Below are positions 9,179 to 19,104 of a stretch of 26,052 nucleotides of DNA, piece after piece. A program made the position numbers and the translations under genes. Origin of the DNA: Tritrichomonas foetus (lineage: Eukaryota > Parabasalia > Tritrichomonadida > Tritrichomonadidae). The stretch's first letter is position 1; every line of letters begins with the position of its first letter. The stretch covers positions 1 through 26,052 of the forward strand of contig MLAK01000731.1 of assembly GCA_001839685.1 (NCBI GenBank). The letters run 5' to 3'. The notes under the pieces are model-generated. The model was not told the origin of the DNA. It did not search any database and worked only from the letters and a program-made list of their open reading frames with translations.

Positions 9179-10951
9179 TTAAATCTTTTCGATAATAGGA
9201 CGATCAATATGGAAATGACGGTCAAAGCCTCTCTGGATCGCTTGGAAATCTTCCTTATGGTTTTCCAGTAATCTGTATGGCCATTCTGTTGTGCATACAA
9301 AGAACGATAATGATATATATTTAATGAAGATCAAGTTGAAATTAAGCAAACATATATACTGAACGATAAAGAAAAACAACTTGAGTGGTATATCTATGAA
9401 AACAACTATTTTGGTACCTTGTTGTTCGAGGATACAATAGCAAAAAGCCATTAAAATGGCAGCCACTATCATGATATTTCTGATTACATTTATGGCATTT
9501 AAGTATTTGTTTTTTTGATAAAAGTTCTTGTATCTTGAAGTATGATGGAAAGCAGCTGATCTCTTTAAAGCTTCCTTGCCACTGCAACCAAACATTCCAC
9601 AATATGTCATACAGCATGGATCACAAAGTGTGCTTAAATTGAAGCATGTTCCGAGTGAGAATAAGAGCCTCTTCATGATTGTCAAAAGAAGCTGCAAATC
9701 TGATAAATGGTATGCAGTTTCATGTAAAAAGTAGTAACCTGCAAACAATGTCATATCCATTAGTGCTGCCATACGAGCCACGACAGAGAAGACATAAAGT
9801 CCAATAAAGAATGTGAAAATAATACCGATGTAGTAAGTTCCTGCAAAGAATATGGCATTAATGATTGGATACCAGAAGAGGGTCCACATTGCAGCAAAGA
9901 TACCAACTTGGAGGAAGTAAACAACACAGGTAGAAATTGGATATTTCCAGAGAACTTTGGAAATAACCTTAAAAATGCTTGTTGTAGTGTCAACATCGAA
10001 TTTACGACAGCAGAAGCAGCAAAAGAAGCATGCTAAGCTAAGGACAGCAATAAGAGGAACGAGTGAAAGTACCCACCACTTGATTACCCATGTTTTAATT
10101 GCAAAGCAAACAACTATAATCATTGCAAATGCTGGGCCGAATTTCACAAATATAGCTGGAATCAATAATGCTACAAATGTAAAGACTGCACCAATTAAAA
10201 TTGAAACTCCAAGGTTCATTCCAAATTGGTCTTTGAATGTCCATGGTCCGATATAGAAGACCATTCCGCAATCAAATGGGAGAAGATATTTCCTAACGTG
10301 TTTCTCCCAATCCTCTGTATAACTCCAAATATCACAAAATGGTTCTGAAATCTTAATATTTGCAAGGAAATACCCGGCAAGTGGCACAGTAGTCATCTTG
10401 TTGAAGTAATCAATGAAGTAGCATCCATAGATAAACCAGGCCCAAAAGAAGATGAGGCCAATAATTAACCAAACAATATCAACGCACTTATTTTTGACAC
10501 GGAAGTTTTCTGCAAAAACATGAGGAAGGAATGAATCTTCATTTCCCCAGCAGTCAACATGTTCAGTTTTAGTAACTGAAAAAATGCCGTTCCAAAGATG
10601 GGATTTACGTCCACTTTCTGTGACGAGAAATTCGTCAGACTTTTGGACTGTTTGAGGTGATGCTTGGTTTGTTCCGAAATACTGAGGTGGTGGAGGTGCT
10701 TGATATTCCTGTGGTGGTGGTGGTGGATAAGCTTGCGGTGGTGGAGGATAAGCTTGTGGTGGTGGTGGATAAGCTTGTGGTGGTGGAGGATAAGCTTGCG
10801 GTGGTGGAGGATAAGCTTGCGGTGGTGGTGCATAAGCTTGTGGTGGTGGCACCTGATTCGGTGGTGGTGGTGCTTCTTTGTGATGAGAAGAAGATGAAGC
10901 TGATACGGATGAAACAGATGATGAATCTGATGATTCGGAACTAGAACTCAT
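9179..10951 (-). CDS. Proline-rich multi-pass membrane protein, possibly SLC44/CTL-like
   Basis: A 590-residue protein from the ATG at 10951, chosen because an initiator-type TCATTGTAG lies 17 bases upstream; the frame is open further upstream but has no ATG. Residues 1-25 are Ser-rich, about 35-83 are tandem PPPPQAY repeats, and the rest holds about ten hydrophobic segments. The first membrane segment is preceded by FRVKNKCVDIVWLIIGLIFF, which recalls the RKCTDV-x-membrane start of choline-transporter-like (SLC44/Pns1) proteins; a Cys-rich loop (CDPCCMTYCGMFGC) follows late in the chain. The C-terminal half matches SLC44 poorly by eye, so the family is an inference. The proline repeats would face the cytosol and could recruit SH3 or WW proteins. 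Localisation and substrate are unknown. Confidence 0.5.
   Translation of the reverse strand: MSSSSESSDSSSVSSVSASSSSHHKEAPPPPNQVPPPQAYAPPPQAYPPPPQAYPPPPQAYPPPPQAYPPPPQAYPPPPPQEYQAPPPPQYFGTNQASPQTVQKSDEFLVTESGRKSHLWNGIFSVTKTEHVDCWGNEDSFLPHVFAENFRVKNKCVDIVWLIIGLIFFWAWFIYGCYFIDYFNKMTTVPLAGYFLANIKISEPFCDIWSYTEDWEKHVRKYLLPFDCGMVFYIGPWTFKDQFGMNLGVSILIGAVFTFVALLIPAIFVKFGPAFAMIIVVCFAIKTWVIKWWVLSLVPLIAVLSLACFFCCFCCRKFDVDTTTSIFKVISKVLWKYPISTCVVYFLQVGIFAAMWTLFWYPIINAIFFAGTYYIGIIFTFFIGLYVFSVVARMAALMDMTLFAGYYFLHETAYHLSDLQLLLTIMKRLLFSLGTCFNLSTLCDPCCMTYCGMFGCSGKEALKRSAAFHHTSRYKNFYQKNKYLNAINVIRNIMIVAAILMAFCYCILEQQGTKIVVFIDIPLKLFFFIVQYICLLNFNLIFIKYISLSFFVCTTEWPYRLLENHKEDFQAIQRGFDRHFHIDRPIIEKI
10703..10849 (-). 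repeat. 21-bp tandem repeat encoding PPPPQAY
   Basis: An in-frame minisatellite of seven codons per unit within the membrane-protein gene. Six to seven copies encode PPPPQAY or close variants; the codons differ silently between units (GCG/TGG exchanges), so the array is not entirely recent. One end carries a degenerate unit ending in QEY. Confidence 0.8.
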
Positions 10952-10961
10952 GAGATTTAAA

Positions 10962-10970
10962 CTACAATGA
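10962..10970 (-). promoter_or_regulatory. Initiator (Inr) of the membrane-protein gene
   Basis: The minus strand reads TCATTGTAG, fitting TCA(+1)Y(T/A). The presumed start base lies 17 bases upstream of the ATG at 10951, a typical trichomonad leader. Read by eye; no transcript data. Confidence 0.55.
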
Positions 10971-12603
10971 AATATATATTTTGGTTTTTGAATAGAATTC
11001 AATATTTTGAAACCATTGAAAAATTATTTTGAGAGAATTTTTTGCAGTTTTTCATTGATAGAATTCAATTATCCATAAACACACTACAGAAAATCTAGTT
11101 TGCCCTTTTTAATTAAATAAGCACTTCTATTGAAATTTCAAGACGAAAATAAAAAATCATGAAATTGAATTGAACTTTTCGAAGAAATAATAGAATCCTT
11201 TTTTTCAAAGTTAAGGTTTTGACTACAATTGTTCCATTTTTCTTTCTAGAATCTATTGGAAAATTTACATTAGAACCTCTTAAGAGCAGTGATTTTTAAC
11301 TTTTTCCTCGAACAAAAAACTATCAACGGTTTTTAACAAATGAGACCTAATACCTTTCTATTGTTATTGCCTTTAAGCTATAATACATTTAAAACATCTT
11401 ATTAACAATTACATTTCATATATACGAAAGAAAGTTTACAAGCTAATGAGATATTAGTATTTTATTGTTTTTTATGAAAGAATTCAAATGGTTTGATGGA
11501 CTTTTTCTGAAAACTAAAATTGACTAATCTAGCATTTGTAAAACATGTCCAAATGATAGAATCTCGGATTTTGAATCATTCAATCCAAATACATAACAAT
11601 AACAAGAGAGAAAAATTTCATCAAAATTACGAAACAAAGTGAGGAAATTAATTGTTAACGGCATCACATAATTATCATCATTTGACAGAATTCTAATGAT
11701 TATACAATGAATTATTTATATTAAGAATATATTTCTCTAGTTATCAGGAAAATTAGCTATATGAAAAAAAGGACATAAAAAAAAGAAAAAGTAGGAGAAT
11801 TTTCTTGAATATGTTATGTTTAAAACTTGTTTTAGTCATCTTTTGGCTTTTTGGTTCTCAAAAAAGATTAAAAATAATTGTGAAGCAGATATATGAATCA
11901 CAGCAATAAAAAAACGGAAATATTTCCATTTAAACTGTGTTAGAGTCAGTACGGTAAAAATGGTTGTTATACTAGACCTCCCTGCGGTCGTTCTCGTAAA
12001 TCTTCACTTTTCTTAGAGTCAATTTTTTATTCATTTAACAAGTCATGTGACATGTTAGATAAAATGATATGCTGATATTTAGAAACAAAATTGGTTAACC
12101 ATTTATTCGAAAACGTTTTTTTCTTCGCTTAACTGGTCAATGTTCGTCATATTCTATTATTATATTCATTTAAAATTACCACAAAGTCGAAAAGGATATT
12201 ATAAAACATTAGATGTCTGAAGTCTAGAAAATCTGCTTGTTTCAAACTATTTATCTGAGATGAAATTGTGGATGAATTTGCCTCCTGACAGAAGTCTATT
12301 CTCGTTCAAATTTCGAAACAAAATCAATTGAAATATTCATTGCATAATTGGTCGTATTTTCACTATCATCGATAACTTTTTCAATATTTTCTTATGATTT
12401 TTATTTCTTTCGACTGAAAAGGTTTATTTCTTTCAGTAATTTCTGAATAATGGTCAATTGTTTGAACTTTTTTGGAAAATTTGATCACCTCTCAAAACAA
12501 TGCATTTATCTTTCAAACCAACTCTTTACTGAACAAAATTATCCTTGTTTTAAAGCAAAAACTATTTTTTTATGTGAAATATTTCATAAGTTTTTTACAC
12601 AGC

Positions 12604-12645
12604 ATGTCCGCAAGTGAGGAAATGCTTCCATCAAAAAAGCAGTAA
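12604..12645 (+). other. 13-codon ORF upstream of the F-BAR gene
   Basis: ATG at 12604 opens a short frame (MSASEEMLPSKKQ) that stops at TAA 12643-12645, 49 bases before the F-BAR ATG. Whether it is transcribed depends on the start site; no clear initiator motif places it inside the leader. Most likely incidental. Confidence 0.2.
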
Positions 12646-12694
12646 AAATAAACTATTCAAATATTCACCCTCTATTGTATCAATTATTACGCTC

Positions 12695-13828
12695 ATGTCG
12701 AATTGTCAAGAACTTCTTATCATCTTCGACCGTATCACCACTCGTGTTGATAAAGGTGCCGACAACTATTGCGCCATTGCCAAATACATCACCCACAGAA
12801 TCGAAGCCGAAGAAAAAATGGCTGCTCAATTAAAATCATTGATTCCATCAAACATTGACACTTCGGACTCTTTAACAAACGCATTTTTCAACGATCTCAG
12901 AAACGAAGCTGATCAGCATACTTTGTTCGCATCAGATCTCAGAAAGAAAGTCATATCACCAGCCAATACATATACTTCGACAATGCGCGACAAGCAGAAG
13001 CGCCTTCAGATGATCCTGAGGGCACAGAAGCAAACCGTTCAAAAGGCGGTTAACGATACCGAAAAGGCCCAAAAAGAAGTCGATTTCCAAAGATCCAAAT
13101 GTAACGGCCTCCAAGGCACTCAACTCACCAAACAACAACAAAGAGTCTTCAAAGCCACGCAAGACTACCAAAACAAGTCGAAAGTTGAAGCTCAAACCGC
13201 CCAAACCGTATCTTCATCCCAAATCCCAACAATCCACCGCGAATTCTCAGAATACGATTCACAGAGGCTCATGAACTTGCAGAAGGTTTCTGTTCAGTTC
13301 AATCAGCTCAAGAAGCGATTGGCCCAATCAATTTTGTCATCATCAGATTCCACTGAAGCCAAACTCGATAACGTTGATACAAAAGACAGAACTGAAAGAA
13401 TCGTCGGTCGTATCTTCGATCCTTCATCAACTACAATCCAAGATGAAGATCAAGATCTTCGAGCAGTTGCAATCGCAGATTTCAAGAGCGAAGATGAGCG
13501 CGACCTTCAGTTCGTTCGCGGTGATAGAATCAGGGTCATTGGCCAGCACCATTCCGGCTGGTGGGAAGGTGAAATGAACGGAACAAAAGGATTCTTCCCG
13601 AAGACATTCGTCATGCTGCCAGGTGATGTGGAACTCCGAAAGGATCCAATCGGCGCAGTCTTTCTCGTTAAGGATGACTATGACAAGGCGAAAGGAGGTG
13701 ATATCTCCCTTCTCACAGGAGATCTCGTCTATGTCGACTACTTGTCAAAGGATCGATGCTCAGGAACAAATATCAGAGATCATAAAAGAGGATACTTCCC
13801 ATTGGAATGTCTCGAGTGCCGAATCTGA
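12695..13828 (+). CDS. F-BAR protein with two C-terminal SH3 domains
   Basis: A 377-residue protein from the ATG at 12695. Residues about 5-235 form a helical F-BAR/FCH module: LLIIFDRITTRVDKGADNYC followed by IAKYITHRIEAEEKMAAQL is the usual FCH start. A first SH3 domain spans about 254-309 with the hallmark AIADFKSEDERDLQF, the GWWEGE motif and GFFPKTFV. A second, more divergent SH3 spans about 319-375 (LLTGDLVYVDYL, then GYFPLECLE). The order matches Bzz1/syndapin-type proteins that bend membranes and recruit actin regulators (WASP, dynamin) in endocytosis. The coding sequence is clearly less AT-rich than its flanks. The frame is open for 27 codons upstream of 12695 without an ATG. The SH3 domains could bind proline-rich tails such as that of the neighbouring membrane protein, but this is speculation. 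Confidence 0.85.
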   Translation: MSNCQELLIIFDRITTRVDKGADNYCAIAKYITHRIEAEEKMAAQLKSLIPSNIDTSDSLTNAFFNDLRNEADQHTLFASDLRKKVISPANTYTSTMRDKQKRLQMILRAQKQTVQKAVNDTEKAQKEVDFQRSKCNGLQGTQLTKQQQRVFKATQDYQNKSKVEAQTAQTVSSSQIPTIHREFSEYDSQRLMNLQKVSVQFNQLKKRLAQSILSSSDSTEAKLDNVDTKDRTERIVGRIFDPSSTTIQDEDQDLRAVAIADFKSEDERDLQFVRGDRIRVIGQHHSGWWEGEMNGTKGFFPKTFVMLPGDVELRKDPIGAVFLVKDDYDKAKGGDISLLTGDLVYVDYLSKDRCSGTNIRDHKRGYFPLECLECRI

Positions 13829-13865
13829 GGTTAACGTAAAGGTGATTTTTATCTCTACATCTCTC

Positions 13866-13912
13866 TATCTTTCTTTTTTGTTTGTTTTGTTTTTGTTTGG
13901 TTTGGTTTGTTT
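13866..13912 (+). repeat. G/T-rich simple-sequence tract
   Basis: A run of TTTG/TTTTG units with no A or C over most of its length, starting about 40 bases after the F-BAR stop codon, likely in the 3' untranslated region. Confidence 0.6.
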
Positions 13913-14928
13913 AATCTTGACTTGGGATAGGATTTTATTAAATGAAGATGGTTTACCTAAAACAATTGGGGTCTCTTTTTGGTCTTTGGGATTGGTTTCT
14001 TTCTTTGGTTAATTTTCATTAAAAATCCCAATCTCGGTTCATTGAGATTGGATTCTCAGTTTTCTGTGGCAAAGGTCAAATATGTTCTTTTGCTGCTGTC
14101 ACGGTTCAATCTGAAACTCATCATTAATAGAAAAGTCGATTGTATACTTGTTTATTTACCACAAATTCCAACTTGCCTTCTTCGATACAAAAGTTTCGAC
14201 AGCTCAAGAAACACAAAACACATGCAATTCAATTTTGAGTAGACATGTAGATCGAGAAATATTGTCATTTACTGTAAATAATGTCAACAGGATGTTATTC
14301 AATTTCGGTTTTTTTGAAGAACTTGCCAAGATACACAATTTTGTTAAATGAAGCTGGTCTCATGATAAATTACATAATACAATTCACGATATTTCCCAGT
14401 TTCTCTAGAATTCAAGTTGTTATTTATTCGAAATGTGGGTTAATGTTCTGTTTAAATAATGAATTCATAAGTAATAAAATGTAAAATTGTGGAAAAATTC
14501 TATTCTCCAATGGTGAATTGGAAAAGGTTTCAAATGATGAGATCACAGCAATACCATACTTATTAGTTGATATGTTTATGATGACACCCTCAAATGTGCA
14601 CTATTGCTGCCCAATGGAAACTTTGCACTAATACAAGAAAGTTAGTTTGCAAGCATTGTGTATAAGAACACAACTATGACTAAATAAGAATCGAAACTTC
14701 ACACATAAATGAAACTATATATTTTTTTCACGAATTGTATTAACATTTTACTGTAGCATTCGATCTCAACCTGATAGTTTTTTATTCATGCTCTTTTTCT
14801 TTGAGAATACCAATTTATGAAAAAACTGATGAAATAATTTATATTATGTCTTTGTGAGTCTTTTAATTATTGTAAAATTGAATAAAATCTATCAGGTTCT
14901 CTTTCATAAAATAATCTATAAATATTAA

Positions 14929-15153
14929 ATAGCTTCATTTAATTCAACTCTGTGGACTATAACGATGACTTCTATATTTAAATATGCTCTTATAGGGGGT
15001 AATAATGGTATTATTCACCTTGATGAAGAAAAATATCTAAATGCCAATATTGAAATTGCATCTATGAGTCGCAAACTGATGAATTTAGCTATTAACTATA
15101 TGAGGAATGATCTTATTGAGACTCTAAAAGAATTGAATATTGAAATCAGGTAG
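14929..15153 (+). pseudogene. Possible fragment of an ankyrin/DUF3447-type gene
   Basis: The plus-strand frame from 14965 (62 residues) reads FKYALIGGNNGIIHLDEEKY, then IASMSRKLMNLAINYMRNDL with an ILK-like end. The pattern 'A-x-x-GGN-x-x-IIHL ... A-x-x-Y-x-RND-I-x-x-L' resembles the C-terminal repeats of the ankyrin/DUF3447 multigene family common in trichomonads. The upstream frame has a stop at 14926-14928 and no further repeat units are visible on either side, so this would be an isolated decayed piece. The similarity is short and judged from memory of the family pattern, so chance cannot be excluded. Confidence 0.3.
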
Positions 15154-15823
15154 TTCCAATATGCATTATGTTTCTTCACCAATTACCTTCGCTTAATTTA
15201 GTTAATAGAAATTTATTTATTAAATTGGGAAAAACAGACTCCTTTATGTCCTTAATTTTATTTATAAGGGTTATTTGATTTTTATTAAATATTTCTTCAA
15301 TGATCATGAAGTTATATATCAAAGACCGCTTGACATTGAACAAAAGAATTGAAATCATTTCTAGCCTATAGGTTTCCGTTTAGAATTAAAATCATCAAAA
15401 AGTTTATCCAATTCATCTTTTTTGTCTTATTCATATTCTTCAGATACAGATTTTTCGTTTTTGGATTGATGGAATCATGAATGATGTTAAGGAGTAAAAA
15501 CAATTTTCATTAAGAGATAAAATGGGTATTTCTTTTTCTTAAAATTTCTTTTTCTCGCGATTTTATATTGTTTTCTTTTTTTGTTCATTTCTTTTTTCTG
15601 TTCATTTTTTGATTTTGTTCATTTACCCGCTTCACGTTGAACAGGAAATGCTATCCTTTGAACAAGAACATCTTTGACAAAACCCCAGGGTAATAAAATA
15701 CACAACATTTATTGATATTTATGGATAGAAATTCATCACAAGTACCATAGTAGTTGGTGCCTATTTTATCCATGATCACATCACAATTATATAGACATTC
15801 GGTTATTATTCCATCGACCAGAT

Positions 15824-15916
15824 ATGCCAATAATTAAATTCACCAATAACAACGGTTATAAGGTTAAAAAGTTTGATGTTGATTTCTCCAAACTTTTCCT
15901 GAAGTTTCATTTATGA
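15824..15916 (+). other. 30-codon ORF overlapping the coiled-coil start by ATGA
   Basis: ATG at 15824 opens a frame of 30 residues (MPIIKFTNNNGYKVKKFDVD and ten more) whose TGA at 15914-15916 overlaps the ATG of the coiled-coil gene at 15913. If transcription starts at the initiator motif at 15907, this ORF is not in the message. Its function is unsupported. Confidence 0.2.
15907..15912 (+). promoter_or_regulatory. Initiator (Inr) of the coiled-coil gene
   Basis: TCATTT immediately precedes the ATG at 15913 and fits TCA(+1)Y(T/A). The predicted leader would be only about four bases, at the short end of what is known for trichomonads. Confidence 0.45.
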
Positions 15917-18900
15917 GCTTGAGCAACGTTTCTATTTCTGATTATTTGAAGGAAATGGACCAGCCCATAGATGGACGAAACCATGATGCTGACGAAAATC
16001 TATTTTACGCCGATAATTGTGACGAAAATATCAGAGTGCCAAGCGAGTACGAAAAACAACTCCTTTCTCAAAACGAATCGCTTAAACGACAAATCAACGA
16101 AGCTTTGCAGGCAGCAAATATTGCGGAACAAATCAAAGATGAAAAAACAAAAATCACCAAGGAAAATCTTGCTTTAAAGCAGGAAATTTCAAATTTAAAG
16201 AAACGAAACGATATATGCACAAAAATTACAGACGATCTCAAAGAAAGATTAAAAAATATTGAAGCCGAAAGAAATGAAGAACAACAAACATCGAATGCTC
16301 AATTAATTCATTTGAATGAACACATTGAAAATCAACAAATTGAAATAGATGTTTTCAAAGCTCAACTTGAATCTTCTGAAAATAAACTCAAAGAAAAAAC
16401 TGAAGAATGTTATGCATTATTGAAAGAGGCGAATTTTTGCTTTAATAACTTTTTTGCTTCAATTCCAGAATTAACCAATTTTCTGCAACATTATAAAATT
16501 GAATCTCCAAAATACATCACTGAGGTACAATCATCACCTCTTCGTTCAAGAAATGATCAGAATTCGGGTTTAAATCCAGAAGATTATGTTTCAGCTATTA
16601 ACTTATTGAAAGAAAAGGTTCAACAGTCCAAAATTATCAAGAAAAAATTAGCTGAAGAAATTTTGTATTTAAAAAATGAATTACAACTCCAGAAAAAAGA
16701 AGCTGATGCAACTCAAAATAATTTACGAAATGATTTGAATAATTGTAAAAAGCAATGTAATTCAATTCAAATTGAGAAGGAGCAGAAAATATCTGAACTT
16801 GAATCATCAAATCAAATTCTCCAAGATAAAATCAAAATGCTGAATGATACAATTCCAATTTTGAAGCAGAATCTGACATCTTCAATTTCTCTCCAAAAAA
16901 TTGATCAACCATCTGAAGAAGAAATTGAATCAATGAAAACAATGATAAATGACTTACAAAATAATTTGAAAAAAGCAGCTCACAAAAATTCAAAGTTAAA
17001 GAAACATATTGCTTCTCTAGTAAATGAATTGAAGAATGATGAACAGATTCAAGCTCAAATGAAAAATGAAATGTCTGAGATGCAAAAATCAAATCTTAGT
17101 TTTTCAGATGAATTTACGAAAATCACCTTAGAAAAAGATGATTTGCTAATGGAAATACAATCACTAAAAACAAAAATCCAGCAAATTGAAGCAGAGCAAG
17201 CAAATTTAATAAAAACAAATAAACACCTCAAAGATAAAGTGAATAACTATCATAATGATTTATCCAAAGCTAGAATTAATCAAAGCACATTAGAGAATTT
17301 GGTAAATAAGCAAAAGTCAGAAATTTCAATGTTGCTCGATTCCAAAAATACGATGGAAGAAATGATCAAGAATCAAAATAAAGCAATTAAAGAAATAGAA
17401 AATAAATTTGCTGATCAAGATGAAGAAAATAAAATATTGAATTCACAAATAAACACTCTTAAACTTTTAAATTCAAATTTGGCTTCAGAACAAATTCCAA
17501 GTGCTGCATGGTTCAATGCAGATTTGCCAAAAGATTTGTGTGCAGCCATTGTTGAAATTGGTAAAAATGAACAGGAACCTCAACAACAAAAAATCAAACA
17601 GACTTTATCAACTATTGCTCAATATATTAATCAACACATCAATCCAAATTTCTCGAATTCTCCATTAAAGAGCTCACCTTTTAGAAAGCTTTCCACTTTT
17701 GAAAGTCAAAATTATGACGAAAAAAGTGACATTTTGAAAGACTTGTTAAATATTTTAAATAGGGAACTTGGTGAACCTCTAATAACAGCTAATGATTTTT
17801 ATGATAACCCTAATGAAATAATGCAAACGGTAGAAGATCGATTTATTGATATCGCAAATAAGCGTGCACAAAGAGACGATGAAAATGAGCAAATTTATAA
17901 TTCTTATCAAAAAATTTTACATTTATTAGAAGCCAATTCAATAGAATCTGCTGAAAAAATGATTGAAAGTCTTAAGAATGATTCAATTTTACTTTCTCAA
18001 CAAGTTGATCATCTTAAATCGACAAATAAAAAGATAAAAATTACATATAATGACTTGCTATATGAATTCGAAAACATGAAAAAACAAGCCAATAAAGAAA
18101 TTTCCACTAAAAACACAGAAATAAATAAATTGAAAGATGAAAACTCACAAATGGAGAGCGACCAAACAATCAGCCAAAACAAAATTAACCATCTTCAGCA
18201 AGAAATCCAAAGATTGAATGAAGAACAACAACTTACACTATCAAATATCGAAAATGAACAACTATCAAATATCGAAAACCTTCAAAAAGATTTCTTTGAA
18301 AAACTCAAAAAGAAAGATGATCTTATATCATCTGAAAAACTGAATAATCAAAAGGTTATACAAAAATTAATCAAGACCAAAAAACGAAATTCGTCATTAA
18401 AACAAAAGATTCATGAATTAAATGAAAAAATTTCTCAATTGAACGATAAAACAGAACAAATCTTAAAAGATTCTCAAAGTCAAACAAAAGAAGAAATTAA
18501 AGAAATTGAAAACAAATGTAATGGAGTTGTTCAAAAAGTTAAGAAAGAAAATGAAGAAAAAGAAAATCAGCTCCAAAATTGTCAAACTAAAATGAAAACA
18601 ATGAAAGATACAATTAAATCTCTAACTGCAAAAAAGAAGAAAGTAGAAAATAGTCTTAAATTTGCACACTCTCAAATTTCAGCCATTAAAGAAGAACTCG
18701 AGCGGGAAAAACAAATTTCAAACGCAAAAATCAAAAATCTGACCTTTGCAAATGAAATGAAGTATATTTCACAAATTGAATCATGCGAAGCTAAAGCAGA
18801 ATCAATGAAGAATGAGATTTATAATAATGTTGTGAGCACTTTTTGTCTTTTCTATGAGCCAAGAGAAAAAATTACTGATGAATACTTCAACATCATTTTG

Positions 18901-19104
18901 AATAATGTAAGGGAGAAGCTTGAAACTTACTCGAAATTAGAAAATGTGATTAGAAGGAAATTGGGAATCTTATCAACTGAACAAATTGATGTCATAATAA
19001 CTAAACTAAATAATGCATCTACAATGATGAATGATCGATCTCCTACCAGGGTAAGCAATTCATCTCCTTTTAAGAATTTTGTTATATCGAAAGAACTTTT
19101 CTAA
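15913..19104 (+). CDS. Large coiled-coil protein
   Basis: A 1063-residue protein, rich in Lys, Glu, Asn, Gln and Ser, with heptad-like patterning over most of its length. Coiled coil runs roughly from residue 40 to 160, 230 to 525 and 660 to 960, interrupted by non-coil segments with several SSPLRS/SSPFRK-like serine-proline motifs (about 205-220 and 570-595). The C-terminal 110 residues (FCLFYEPREKITDEYFNIIL onward) look like a small helical domain, and a last SSPFKNF motif lies near the end. No motor head, kinase or GTPase motif is present. Similar trichomonad proteins are often labelled 'viral A-type inclusion protein' only because of the coiled coil. A role as cytoskeletal or basal-body scaffold is plausible but inferred. 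The repeated SSPxRx sites could be kinase targets. The stop TAA is followed by A, giving the UAAA that trichomonads use as poly(A) signal. Confidence 0.8.
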   Translation: MSLSNVSISDYLKEMDQPIDGRNHDADENLFYADNCDENIRVPSEYEKQLLSQNESLKRQINEALQAANIAEQIKDEKTKITKENLALKQEISNLKKRNDICTKITDDLKERLKNIEAERNEEQQTSNAQLIHLNEHIENQQIEIDVFKAQLESSENKLKEKTEECYALLKEANFCFNNFFASIPELTNFLQHYKIESPKYITEVQSSPLRSRNDQNSGLNPEDYVSAINLLKEKVQQSKIIKKKLAEEILYLKNELQLQKKEADATQNNLRNDLNNCKKQCNSIQIEKEQKISELESSNQILQDKIKMLNDTIPILKQNLTSSISLQKIDQPSEEEIESMKTMINDLQNNLKKAAHKNSKLKKHIASLVNELKNDEQIQAQMKNEMSEMQKSNLSFSDEFTKITLEKDDLLMEIQSLKTKIQQIEAEQANLIKTNKHLKDKVNNYHNDLSKARINQSTLENLVNKQKSEISMLLDSKNTMEEMIKNQNKAIKEIENKFADQDEENKILNSQINTLKLLNSNLASEQIPSAAWFNADLPKDLCAAIVEIGKNEQEPQQQKIKQTLSTIAQYINQHINPNFSNSPLKSSPFRKLSTFESQNYDEKSDILKDLLNILNRELGEPLITANDFYDNPNEIMQTVEDRFIDIANKRAQRDDENEQIYNSYQKILHLLEANSIESAEKMIESLKNDSILLSQQVDHLKSTNKKIKITYNDLLYEFENMKKQANKEISTKNTEINKLKDENSQMESDQTISQNKINHLQQEIQRLNEEQQLTLSNIENEQLSNIENLQKDFFEKLKKKDDLISSEKLNNQKVIQKLIKTKKRNSSLKQKIHELNEKISQLNDKTEQILKDSQSQTKEEIKEIENKCNGVVQKVKKENEEKENQLQNCQTKMKTMKDTIKSLTAKKKKVENSLKFAHSQISAIKEELEREKQISNAKIKNLTFANEMKYISQIESCEAKAESMKNEIYNNVVSTFCLFYEPREKITDEYFNIILNNVREKLETYSKLENVIRRKLGILSTEQIDVIITKLNNASTMMNDRSPTRVSNSSPFKNFVISKELF

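Larger units (their letters stand above)
10952..12694. other. 1.7-kb intergenic region between divergent genes
   Basis: Non-coding, AT-rich, separating the minus-strand membrane-protein gene from the plus-strand F-BAR gene, so both promoters lie here. A small GC-richer island at about 11970-11996 contains GACC-N7-GGTC. A 13-codon ORF begins at 12604, upstream of the F-BAR gene. No tRNA, snRNA or transposon signature was recognised. Confidence 0.5.
13829..15912. other. 2.1-kb intergenic region
   Basis: AT-rich DNA between two plus-strand genes. It begins with a G/T-rich simple tract (13866-13912), then contains only short, low-quality frames apart from the ankyrin-type fragment at 14929-15153 and a 30-codon ORF at 15824-15916. 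Repeated T-rich stretches with TTGTTCATTT occur at about 15578-15625. It may be the remains of a decayed gene. Confidence 0.5.

Noticed and set aside
10465..10944. Long frames antisense to and alongside the proline repeats (Val/Trp- or His-rich translations).
   Set aside because: They are other-frame readings of the 21-bp repeat and carry no independent coding signal.
14095..14115. GGTTCAATCTG resembling a tRNA B box.
   Set aside because: No A box, no cloverleaf arms and no acceptor pairing around it.
15176..15358. Minus-strand 60-codon frame in the 2.1-kb gap.
   Set aside because: Ile/Asn/Lys-rich translation typical of AT-rich DNA, with no motif; a link to the ankyrin-type relic on the other strand could not be supported.
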